12,219 nt of DNA from Lachnospiraceae bacterium. GTDB taxonomy: Bacteria > Bacillota > Clostridia > Lachnospirales > Lachnospiraceae. The stretch is taken from contig CAAGPW010000064.1 in NCBI GenBank assembly GCA_900771955.1, positions 1 through 12,219 of the forward strand. Reading direction: 5' to 3'. A model generated the notes under the pieces. It searched no databases and was not told where the DNA came from. It was given only the letters and a program-made list of their open reading frames with translations. A program made the position numbers and the translations under genes. Positions within the stretch are counted from its first letter, which is position 1; every line of letters begins with the position of its first letter. This document shows, one piece after another, positions 7,222 through 12,219 of the stretch.

Positions 7222-7998
7222 ATGAATATTCTCATTACAATTCTTGTCACCTTTTTCGCCGGAATGGGAGCCGGTCTCGGTACCGGATTTGCCGGCATGA
7301 GTGCCGCCGCAGTCATCAGCCCCATGCTGATCACCTTCCTGGGCATGGATCCCTATCTGGCCGTCGGTATTGCACTGTCCTCCGACGTTCTGGCCAGCGC
7401 CGTATCCGCCTACACCTATGCGAAAAATAAAAACATCGACATCAAAAACGGTCTGATCATGATGGGCAGCGTTCTGGTCTTCACCGTAGTCGGCAGTTAT
7501 ATTTCCAGTCTGGTTCCTTCTTCCACCATGGGGAACTTCTCCGTATTTATGACGTTCCTCCTGGGCATCAAATTCATTGCCCGGCCCGTTATGACCACCA
7601 AGGAAGCCATGCAGGGCGTCTCCGCGAAGAAAAGAGCTATCCAGTCTCTGGTCTGTGGTACGCTGATCGGCTTTATCTGCGGTTTCGTCGGTGCCGGCGG
7701 CGGTATGATGATGCTACTGATCCTGACTTCCGTACTGGGCTATGAGTTGAAAACCGCTGTGGGAACCAGCGTCTTCATCATGGCCTTTACCGCTCTGACC
7801 GGTGCCATATCCCATTTTGCCATCGGCGGCATGCCCGACTGGACCGTATGGATCCTGTGCGTCATCTTCACCCTGATCTGGGCCCGGATTGCCGCACTGT
7901 TCGCCAACAAAGCCACTCCTAAGACCCTGAACCGCGTCACCGGTGTGATCCTGGTGGTTCTGGGTATTGCGGTCATGTGTTTTAACCTGCTAGCCTAA
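7222..7998 (+). CDS. TSUP family (TauE/SafE-type) membrane transporter
   Basis: The protein has 258 residues, mostly hydrophobic with about eight membrane spans. It shows the paired glycine-rich motifs of the TSUP family: FFAGMGAGLGTGFAGMSAAA near residue 11 and GFICGFVGAGGGMMMLLIL near 152, each opening one half of the protein. Members export sulfite, sulfoacetate or other small organosulfur anions, or are uncharacterised; the substrate here is unknown. The ATG is 1 bp after the MarR stop, with AAAGGAG 9 nt upstream inside the MarR 3' end, so the two are translated from one transcript. The 3' end overlaps the convergent LOG gene by 9 bp. Confidence 0.92.
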   Translation: MNILITILVTFFAGMGAGLGTGFAGMSAAAVISPMLITFLGMDPYLAVGIALSSDVLASAVSAYTYAKNKNIDIKNGLIMMGSVLVFTVVGSYISSLVPSSTMGNFSVFMTFLLGIKFIARPVMTTKEAMQGVSAKKRAIQSLVCGTLIGFICGFVGAGGGMMMLLILTSVLGYELKTAVGTSVFIMAFTALTGAISHFAIGGMPDWTVWILCVIFTLIWARIAALFANKATPKTLNRVTGVILVVLGIAVMCFNLLA

Positions 7999-8589
7999 CT
8001 GATTTCCCATACCTTGTGTATTTTCCGGCGGAGTAATCGTTTTGTTATTGCTCCGCTGATTTTTTAGAATCTCACGGATTTCTTCCAGATTTTCTGCAAA
8101 ATAGATTCCTTCCTGTCTCTCCGGAGAAGACAGCCCCATTTCCGTCATATGCTGCAGCAGCGTCTTCAACCCGTCATAATAACCGTTGAGATTGTAGAGG
8201 ATGCAAGGTGTATCCAGATGTTTCAGAGACACTTTGGACATTACCTCCGCGATCTCTTCCAATGTGCCGGTTCCGCCCGGAAAGGCAATAAAGGCATCTC
8301 CCAGTTCGATCATTTTCGTCTTCCGCTCCGTCATATCCTTTGTGACGATCAGTTCCGTGATCTCATCATACTGATATTCCATGTCAATGAAAAACTGGGG
8401 TTCCACACCGATGACTTCCCCTCCGGCCTGCAGCACGCTTTCCGCCAGTTCTCCCATAAGACCGGATTTGGAACCTCCGTAGATCAGGCGGTTGCCGCTC
8501 TCCCCGATCCAGGTGCCAAGTTCCCGTACCGCCGTTTTCAGTGTCGGATCCTTGCCTTCATTTGCTCCAAGATATACTGTAATGTTCAT
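7990..8589 (-). CDS. LOG family protein (TIGR00730 type, putative nucleotide phosphoribohydrolase)
   Basis: The protein has 199 residues with a Rossmann-like fold. It carries both family motifs: YGGSKSGLMG (37-46) and PGGTGTLEE (104-112), with the conserved MTERKTKM just before the second. LOG enzymes release free base from cytokinin-type or other nucleoside 5'-monophosphates; the natural substrate in such bacteria is unclear. The SD AAAAGGAG lies 7 nt before the ATG. It follows the LysR gene by 70 bp on the same strand with no obvious promoter between, so co-transcription is likely. The last 25 or so residues (NQRSNNKTITPPENTQGMGNQLG) are low-complexity and polar. They are encoded through the terminator of the opposing exporter gene, so they may be a non-conserved tail. 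Confidence 0.93.
   Translation of the reverse strand: MNITVYLGANEGKDPTLKTAVRELGTWIGESGNRLIYGGSKSGLMGELAESVLQAGGEVIGVEPQFFIDMEYQYDEITELIVTKDMTERKTKMIELGDAFIAFPGGTGTLEEIAEVMSKVSLKHLDTPCILYNLNGYYDGLKTLLQHMTEMGLSSPERQEGIYFAENLEEIREILKNQRSNNKTITPPENTQGMGNQLG
8028..8065 (+). terminator. Rho-independent terminator of the MarR-TSUP operon, inside the LOG coding end
   Basis: GCGGAGTAAT (8028-8037) pairs over 10 bp with ATTGCTCCGC (8047-8056), with one G-U pair and a 9-nt loop, followed by TGA and six T (8060-8065). It begins 30 bp after the exporter stop. On the opposite strand the hairpin lacks a T-run, so it should act only on the plus strand. Confidence 0.88.
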
Positions 8590-8659
8590 GTTCCTTCTCC
8601 TTTTCCTTATGTGTTTGCGCTTACTGTGGATCTATGTCCGGAATCCTTCCATTGACCAT

Positions 8660-9559
8660 CTATTCCACACCGTTATCTTTCCCGATGTTTTCCACATATT
8701 TGATAAATTCCTCCGCCACATGGGACAGCGTGTGACTTTTATTCCAGATCAATGCATAATCCGCATGAGCATCCGGATGTTCTACCGGTCGTACACAGAC
8801 ATCCTTTTCCCGAATCAGAGAAGAGATGGAGGCAGGATAGATGGAAATGCCGACTCCGTGAAGACTCAGTTCGTAGGCATTCATCATATGCGCGATCCTT
8901 CCCCGGATCACCGGTGCATGTCCCGTGCCATCGAACCATTTATCGATCTCACCCTTTCGGGATTCCCGGGAAGGAATCAGCAGATCATAGGGCAACAGCT
9001 CCGAGGGCTTCACCGGATCATTTTCCACAGAATACAGTTTATGTCCCTTCGGGATCACCGCCACCCAGGGTTCCTCATACACCGGCAGCACATGAAATTC
9101 CTCCGTATTATAAGGAGCCGTGATCATGGCAAGCTCACACAACCCCTTCGTCACCCGATTGTTCACATCGTCCGTGTTGCCGTTCCACAGATTGTACTGT
9201 ACATGAGGGTGCTTCTCCCGGAATCCGGCGATCCATTCGGCGAAAAGCCGGGGACCGCAGCCTTCTACCGAGGCAATGTACAACGTCTCCTGCAAGCCTT
9301 CCTTCCGCTCTCGGACATCCTCTTCCGACCGATTCACCAGATCCAGAATCTGATTCGCATATTGCAGGAAAAGTTCCCCTTCCTCCGTAAGCGTCACCTT
9401 ATGGGGTGTCCGCAGGAACAATGTTGTACCCAGTTCTGCTTCCAGATCCTGGATCTGGCGGCTTAAAGGCGGCTGCGCAATGGCCAGCTGCTCCGCCGCC
9501 CGGGTAAAGCTTTTCTCTTCCGCTACGGCTTTGAAATACCTGATATGGCGTAATTCCAT
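8660..9559 (-). CDS. LysR family transcriptional regulator
   Basis: The protein has 299 residues, the standard LysR length. The N-terminal helix-turn-helix (about 1-60) reads SFTRAAEQLAIAQPPLSRQI and LEAELGTTLFLR, followed by the linker helix. The rest is the two-lobed ligand-binding domain (about 90-290). The SD AAGGAG lies 12 nt before the ATG at 9559 with GGGAAG closer, so the start is well placed. It faces a divergent AT-rich control region and a small ORF, the usual arrangement in which a LysR protein controls both itself and its neighbour. The LOG gene follows it by 70 bp. The ligand is unknown. Confidence 0.95.
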   Translation of the reverse strand: MELRHIRYFKAVAEEKSFTRAAEQLAIAQPPLSRQIQDLEAELGTTLFLRTPHKVTLTEEGELFLQYANQILDLVNRSEEDVRERKEGLQETLYIASVEGCGPRLFAEWIAGFREKHPHVQYNLWNGNTDDVNNRVTKGLCELAMITAPYNTEEFHVLPVYEEPWVAVIPKGHKLYSVENDPVKPSELLPYDLLIPSRESRKGEIDKWFDGTGHAPVIRGRIAHMMNAYELSLHGVGISIYPASISSLIREKDVCVRPVEHPDAHADYALIWNKSHTLSHVAEEFIKYVENIGKDNGVE

Positions 9560-9651
9560 CTTCCCAACGTTCTCCTTCCGCGCCTTTTTCCCTTTTTCCT
9601 ATATTCGCGTTCATTTTGACCGGTATATTTGTTTTTCTTTTTATTATACCT

Positions 9652-9717
9652 TATAAGTATTATTATGCTTATATTATATGTATTTCACATTATAAGCGCA
9701 ATATGTTAAATTATAAT
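9652..9717. promoter_or_regulatory. Divergent control region with two dyads (candidate LysR sites)
   Basis: Two dyads lie in AT-rich DNA between the LysR gene and the small ORF. Dyad 1 is TATAAG-N10-CTTATA (9652-9673). Dyad 2 is ATTATAA-N15-TTATAAT (9689-9717). If TATAAT at 9712-9717 is the plus-strand -10, transcription would start near 9724. Dyad 1 would then be centred near -61 and dyad 2 would cover the -35/-10 region, close to the recognition and activation site layout of LysR promoters. No good -35 is present, which fits an activated promoter. Confidence 0.45.
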
Positions 9718-9729
9718 CATCAAAAGGAA

Positions 9730-9795
9730 GTCAGGCCTGACCCCTTAAGCATAACAACAAAGTTAACAGTTCATTTGTCTTGGAAAGGTTAAGGG
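9730..9795 (+). promoter_or_regulatory. Leader of the small ORF with possible SD-masking hairpin
   Basis: The leader holds a perfect palindrome, GTCAGGCCTGAC (9730-9741). A 7-base segment CCCTTAA (9742-9748) is complementary to TTAAGGG (9789-9795), which contains the SD of the small ORF. Pairing over a 40-nt loop would hide the SD. The pairing is seen in sequence; a regulatory role is inference. Confidence 0.35.
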
Positions 9796-9803
9796 TGAAT
9801 ATT

Positions 9804-9875
9804 ATGAAGAAAATCATGGAAAGAGTCAACGCGTTTTTTGATGAGTACTACAAGAGCTTTGCTGAGAAGTTCTAA
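9804..9875 (+). CDS. Small ORF of 23 residues, predicted amphipathic helix
   Basis: The ORF runs from ATG at 9804 to TAA at 9875, too short for usual gene finding. AGGG lies 8 nt before the ATG. The product begins MKKIMERVNAFFDEYY and ends FAEKF. Hydrophobic and aromatic residues I4, V8, F11/F12, Y15, F19 and F23 fall on one helical face with charged residues on the other (five basic, four acidic). It has the sign of a stand-alone unit: a control region upstream, its own SD and a strong terminator about 60 bp downstream. I do not recognise a family. It could be a small membrane-surface or protein-binding peptide, a leader peptide, or the kept 5' end of a lost gene. Confidence 0.55.
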   Translation: MKKIMERVNAFFDEYYKSFAEKF

Positions 9876-9935
9876 GTAACGAAATATCCTTTATTTTATG
9901 ATAGAAGTGTGTTTCCCACACTCATATACACAGAC

Positions 9936-9968
9936 AAAACAGCAGATCTGGCGGGATCTGCTGTTTTT
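9936..9968 (+). terminator. Strong hairpin terminator after the small ORF, possibly bidirectional
   Basis: Perfect 13-bp arms (AAAACAGCAGATC and GATCTGCTGTTTT) around a 6-nt loop end in five T on the plus strand and a run of T on the minus strand. It can stop transcription from the small ORF and from the minus-strand genes to its right. A smaller hairpin, AGTGTG-TTTCC-CACACT (9906-9922), lies just upstream. Confidence 0.85.
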
Positions 9969-9974
9969 GTCATT

Positions 9975-10040
9975 TTACTTTATGATCTCCTGCAGGCTTC
10001 GCGGCTCGTAATCCATCTGCAACATCGAACCGCATCTAAA
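9975..10040 (-). pseudogene. Possible 3' remnant of a lost gene
   Basis: Directly after the ATPase stop codon, in the same frame, 21 further codons end in TAA at 9975. They read FRCGSMLQMDYEPRSLQEI... and end IIK. Their base composition is richer in G+C than the ATPase gene and closer to the left-hand genes, and the terminator follows 7 bp on. This looks like the C-terminal tail of a resident gene whose body was replaced when the ATPase segment arrived. There is no SD for the internal ATG at 10025. Chance open frame is the alternative. Confidence 0.35.
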
Positions 10041-11282
10041 TTATTTATTAATACTGTCTTGATCCATAAGAAATTCAAATAAATTTAAAATTAAAATTCC
10101 ACTTTCGTTGTAATGTGTAGGCCCATCTTTCACAATGATTATCTTCTTAAATGAATCATTTATTTTACTCAAAGACTGTTGTTCCTGTTCTTCTTTCTCT
10201 ACTGTTGGTAAAGCAAGTGCTGACTGGATATAAATTCGCTTTGAGCCCTGATTACAAACAAAGTCCACTTCCAATTGTTTTTGCTTTCTCTTTTTATCCT
10301 CGTAATAACTATATTCCACGACACCAACATCCACATTATATCCTCTGATAAGAAGCTCATTATAAATGATGTTCTCCATAATATGGGTTTCCTCAAACTG
10401 CCTGAAATTTAACCTTGTATTTCTCAGCCCCATATCGGTAAAGTAGTATTTTGCCGGTGTACTAATATACTTCTTTCCCTTTACATCGTATCTATTTGCT
10501 TTCTGAATCAAGAACGAATCCTCAAAATAATCCAGATATGTCTTAATTGTCTCTTGATGAATAGAAACATTTTTTACACTTTTAAATGTATCTGCTAGTT
10601 TTTTAGGATTGGTTAATCCACCTATTGCTGATGCAAGATAATCCAGTAATTCTTCTAATTCCCCTTGATTCCGCACATCGTTTCTCTCAAGAATATCTTT
10701 CATATACGTTTCTGAAAAAATGTCTTTTAAATATGCTATTTTATCGGAGGGGTCTTCCATTCCGATTAACTTTGGCATTCCTCCATACATCGCATAATCC
10801 AGCCAGCCTTGATGCATATCATTTGGATAAACTTGCATAAATTCAGAGAATGACAGTGGATACAGATGAACCTGATCTCCACGTCCCCTAAATTCCGTAA
10901 TAATATCCTTTGACAAAAATTTAGCATTGCTTCCGGTTACATAAGTATCTACATTTTCGATATGCAAAAAACTATTTAACACATCTTCAAATTCGTCAAC
11001 CATCTGCACCTCATCCAAAAGTACATAATACATCTTTTCATCCTTAATCTGCTCATGTACATAGCTACACAATGCGTCCGGATCTCGATATTTTTTATTC
11101 ATTCGATCATCCAAAGCAATTGCAATAATGTGATTCTTTTCAACGCCTTCCTGAAGCAGATGATTTTTGAATAATTCAAATAACAGATATGATTTTCCAC
11201 ATCTTCTAATTCCAGTAATTACCTTAATCATCTTGTTATGTTTTCTGCGAATCAATTTATTCAGGTAAATATTTCTTTCCAT
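10041..11282 (-). CDS. AAA+ family ATPase with DUF4143 C-terminal domain
   Basis: The protein has 413 residues, usual for this family (COG1373-type). Walker A is GIRRCGKSYLL (residues 24-34, K30/S31). Walker B is YYVLLDE (85-91, D90/E91). A sensor-1-like TGSNAKFLS lies at 116-124, and FRGRG (131-135) could hold an arginine finger. The DUF4143 part (about 190-413) includes YYFTDMGLRN, HIMENIIYNELLIRGYNVDVG and QLEVDFVCN, the last resembling the D/E-x-D/E end of a nuclease-like fold. The SD GGGAG lies 6 nt before the ATG. These ATPases are common accessory genes with no settled function. The gene is clearly more A+T-rich than the genes to its left, a sign of separate origin. Confidence 0.92.
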   Translation of the reverse strand: MERNIYLNKLIRRKHNKMIKVITGIRRCGKSYLLFELFKNHLLQEGVEKNHIIAIALDDRMNKKYRDPDALCSYVHEQIKDEKMYYVLLDEVQMVDEFEDVLNSFLHIENVDTYVTGSNAKFLSKDIITEFRGRGDQVHLYPLSFSEFMQVYPNDMHQGWLDYAMYGGMPKLIGMEDPSDKIAYLKDIFSETYMKDILERNDVRNQGELEELLDYLASAIGGLTNPKKLADTFKSVKNVSIHQETIKTYLDYFEDSFLIQKANRYDVKGKKYISTPAKYYFTDMGLRNTRLNFRQFEETHIMENIIYNELLIRGYNVDVGVVEYSYYEDKKRKQKQLEVDFVCNQGSKRIYIQSALALPTVEKEEQEQQSLSKINDSFKKIIIVKDGPTHYNESGILILNLFEFLMDQDSINK

Positions 11283-11299
11283 AAGGTTCTCCCATCTAT

Positions 11300-11400
11300 T
11301 GAATATTTTGTATCCATATCAATATTATATTCAATATCATTGTAATTATACCGCTAGCTTTTGTCAAATAGATAATGAATATTTTGTCTCCATATCAATA
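11300..11400. repeat. 25-bp direct repeat flanking the ATPase promoter
   Basis: Copies at 11300-11324 and 11376-11400 agree at 24 of 25 positions; each begins TGAATATTTTGT and ends CCATATCAATA, differing at one base. They are spaced 76 bp start to start, about seven helical turns. One copy lies upstream of the -35 and the other just after the predicted start of transcription. They could be paired binding sites for a repressor or a relic of duplication. Confidence 0.8.
11339..11367 (-). promoter_or_regulatory. Promoter of the DUF4143 ATPase gene
   Basis: On the minus strand, TTGACA (11367-11362, perfect), a 17-bp spacer, and TACAAT (11344-11339, 5/6). A second TATAAT sits too close to the -35 to pair with it. 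The predicted start is near 11332, giving a leader of about 50 nt that contains one copy of the direct repeat. Confidence 0.75.
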
Positions 11401-11531
11401 AGTAATTCACCAAAACAGCATACTACCAATGTAGTTAAATTGTCATAAGAAAAGCTTTCATACCTCGACGAAATACTATTATAAAACACACTTGCTTTTA
11501 CAATCGCATCCGTAAATTTTCCTTTTAAAGG
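11364..11531 (-). pseudogene. Open frame without a start, possible gene remnant
   Basis: A 56-codon open frame (including the stop) lies just upstream of the ATPase promoter. It reads like protein (KGKFTDAIVKASVFYNSIS, then a hydrophobic stretch and ...METKYSLSI) but has no upstream ATG or SD, and its stop codon overlaps the ATPase -35 box. I do not recognise it. It may be the 3' end of a decayed gene or chance. Confidence 0.2.
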
Positions 11532-11545
11532 TTAAAGAACCTTTA
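11526..11545. other. Perfect 8-bp hairpin without T-run
   Basis: TAAAGGTT and AACCTTTA flank the loop AAAG. Neither strand has a following T-run, so it is not a standard terminator. It could be an operator or a fold left from a lost gene. Confidence 0.4.
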
Positions 11546-11684
11546 CATAATTCTGAAACCCGCATAGAAAGGAGCTTTGAGAGACCTCTGATTGTTTTTG
11601 CATACATTTCGCATACAAATTTTCTGTTTGGGCACCTTATCGGTATAACATAAATTCAATTCCACTCAGCCTGTTCAAAAGATA
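11546..11684. other. Intergenic stretch with no supported gene
   Basis: No gene can be supported here. With the remnant and hairpin just before it, it makes up about 400 bp (11283-11684) without an intact gene. The only local pattern is a near-tandem pair of GCATAC words at 11600-11618 (GCATACATTT then CGCATACAAAT), too short to classify. Confidence 0.5.
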
Positions 11685-11942
11685 TTATCCGAAATCATCC
11701 ACAGTCACGCATTTTATTTCTGCAAACTGCTTTAATTGTTTATCGTTCGTAAGGAAAAGATCACACCCGGTTACACAAGCTGTTGCCAGTTGTGAAGCAT
11801 CCATTGCCTTACACCGGATGCTATCCCTGACAGAAAGAAAATCCGGTTTATGAGACTGGCGACAAAAAACATACGTGAAAACAGGGAAATCTATAAAAGA
11901 CTCCCCTGCTATTTTCGGATTTATTTTGATAATGAAGCTTAC
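11685..11942 (-). pseudogene. C-terminal fragment of a PIN-domain (VapC-like) toxin
   Basis: On the minus strand, an open frame of 85 codons ends at TAA 11685. Its last 48 residues contain KAMDASQLATACVTGCDLF, then LTNDKQLKQFAEIKCVTVDD. This is the C-terminal signature of PIN domains, where D-A-x-x-L/I-A-T-A and F-L-T-N-D-K supply two of the acidic metal ligands. The first half of a PIN domain, with its N-terminal catalytic Asp, is missing, and no start codon or SD precedes the match. The frame begins immediately after the stop of the next gene. I read it as a 5'-truncated toxin gene, non-functional; no antitoxin partner is visible. Confidence 0.7.
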
Positions 11943-12219
11943 TTAGTTCCCTACTTCCCAAGAACCATTTTCTGCTCCGCAATTATAGCATACAGAATGG
12001 AAATAGATGTGAGTCTGTCCGTCTGCATCAACTTCTTCACGATCAAATTCATCATGATAGTCATGTCCAAATGCAGGAATATATTCTCCACCAACTTCTT
12101 CCATACTACCACACTCACAACCCCATACTGCACTATATCCATCAGTCGTACAGGTGGCACTTACACCTTCTTTGATTACCTTTCCATGATGTACTTCATT
12201 TACCTTGTTTCTAGCCTCC
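11943..12219 (-). CDS. C-terminal part of a cysteine-containing surface-type protein (runs off the window)
   Basis: An open frame enters from the right edge and ends at TAA 11943, giving 91 residues. It contains GVSATCTTDGYSAVWGCECG, then YIPAFGHDYHDEFDREEVDA and HSVCYNCGAENGSWEVGN at the end. The 'ATCTTDGY...CxCG...IPAxGHDY' pattern is a repeat often seen in large secreted or wall-associated proteins of Clostridia. Four cysteines (C34/C36 and C77/C80) are paired as in a small zinc ribbon, plus C23. The 5' end is outside the window, so the start, any signal peptide and the number of repeats are unknown. Composition is A+T-rich like the ATPase gene. Confidence 0.7.
   Translation of the reverse strand, partial: EARNKVNEVHHGKVIKEGVSATCTTDGYSAVWGCECGSMEEVGGEYIPAFGHDYHDEFDREEVDADGQTHIYFHSVCYNCGAENGSWEVGN

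Noticed and set aside
8492..9466. Plus-strand open frame of 324 codons opposite the LysR and LOG genes
   Set aside because: It is antisense to two well-recognised genes, rich in His, Arg and Pro, has no SD or family match, and spans the gap between them. It is a shadow frame.
11532..11684. Possible integrase remnant or attachment site around the repeated GCATAC words
   Set aside because: None of the three minus-strand frames gave a convincing match, and the repeat is too short to support an att site.
11951..12160. Minus-strand open frame of 69 codons
   Set aside because: It overlaps, in another frame, the 91-codon frame with clear cysteine and GHDY motifs that runs to the window edge. The latter is the coding one.

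Overview
The window reads as a piece of chromosome from a gut-type Firmicute, most likely a Lachnospiraceae (Clostridia). This rests on the DUF3810 membrane metalloprotease-like protein, the YerB-type DUF3048 lipoprotein, the DUF3783 protein, strong purine-rich Shine-Dalgarno (SD) sites, and a surface-type 'ATCTTDGY...GHDY' repeat at the right edge. The genus cannot be fixed from the sequence alone.

Left part (1-6,480), all on the minus strand. From right to left there are three units. The first is a PAS-GGDEF-EAL protein followed by a DUF3783 protein. The second is a DUF3048 lipoprotein with its own promoter and a clear terminator. The third is a MATE efflux pump followed by a DUF3810 membrane protein, coupled through an SD that overlaps the MATE stop. 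A tRNA-Phe(GAA) with its own promoter sits at the edge. The GGDEF motif is degenerate (SGAKF) while the EAL residues are kept, so the protein is probably a c-di-GMP phosphodiesterase. Its start is odd: the well-placed ATG is one frame away, separated by a run of five G.

Middle part (6,480-9,600). A structured ~110-bp inverted-repeat element precedes a plus-strand operon of a MarR regulator and a TSUP (TauE/SafE-type) exporter. That operon has a good promoter and a palindrome just downstream that could be the MarR operator. The exporter converges on a LysR-LOG gene pair on the minus strand. The exporter's terminator lies inside the 3' coding end of the LOG gene.

Right part (9,600-12,219). Divergent from the LysR gene is an AT-rich control region with two dyads, then a 23-residue small ORF with a good SD and a strong terminator. 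Next is a visibly AT-rich segment that looks like accessory DNA: an AAA+/DUF4143 ATPase on the minus strand, a promoter flanked by a 25-bp direct repeat, gene remnants including the C-terminal half of a PIN-domain (VapC-like) toxin, and the C-terminal end of a cysteine-containing surface-type protein running off the window.

The observations most worth a second look are the LysR-facing small ORF with its leader, the G-tract at the start of the EAL gene, the repeat-flanked ATPase promoter, and the decayed gene junctions in the right-hand segment.
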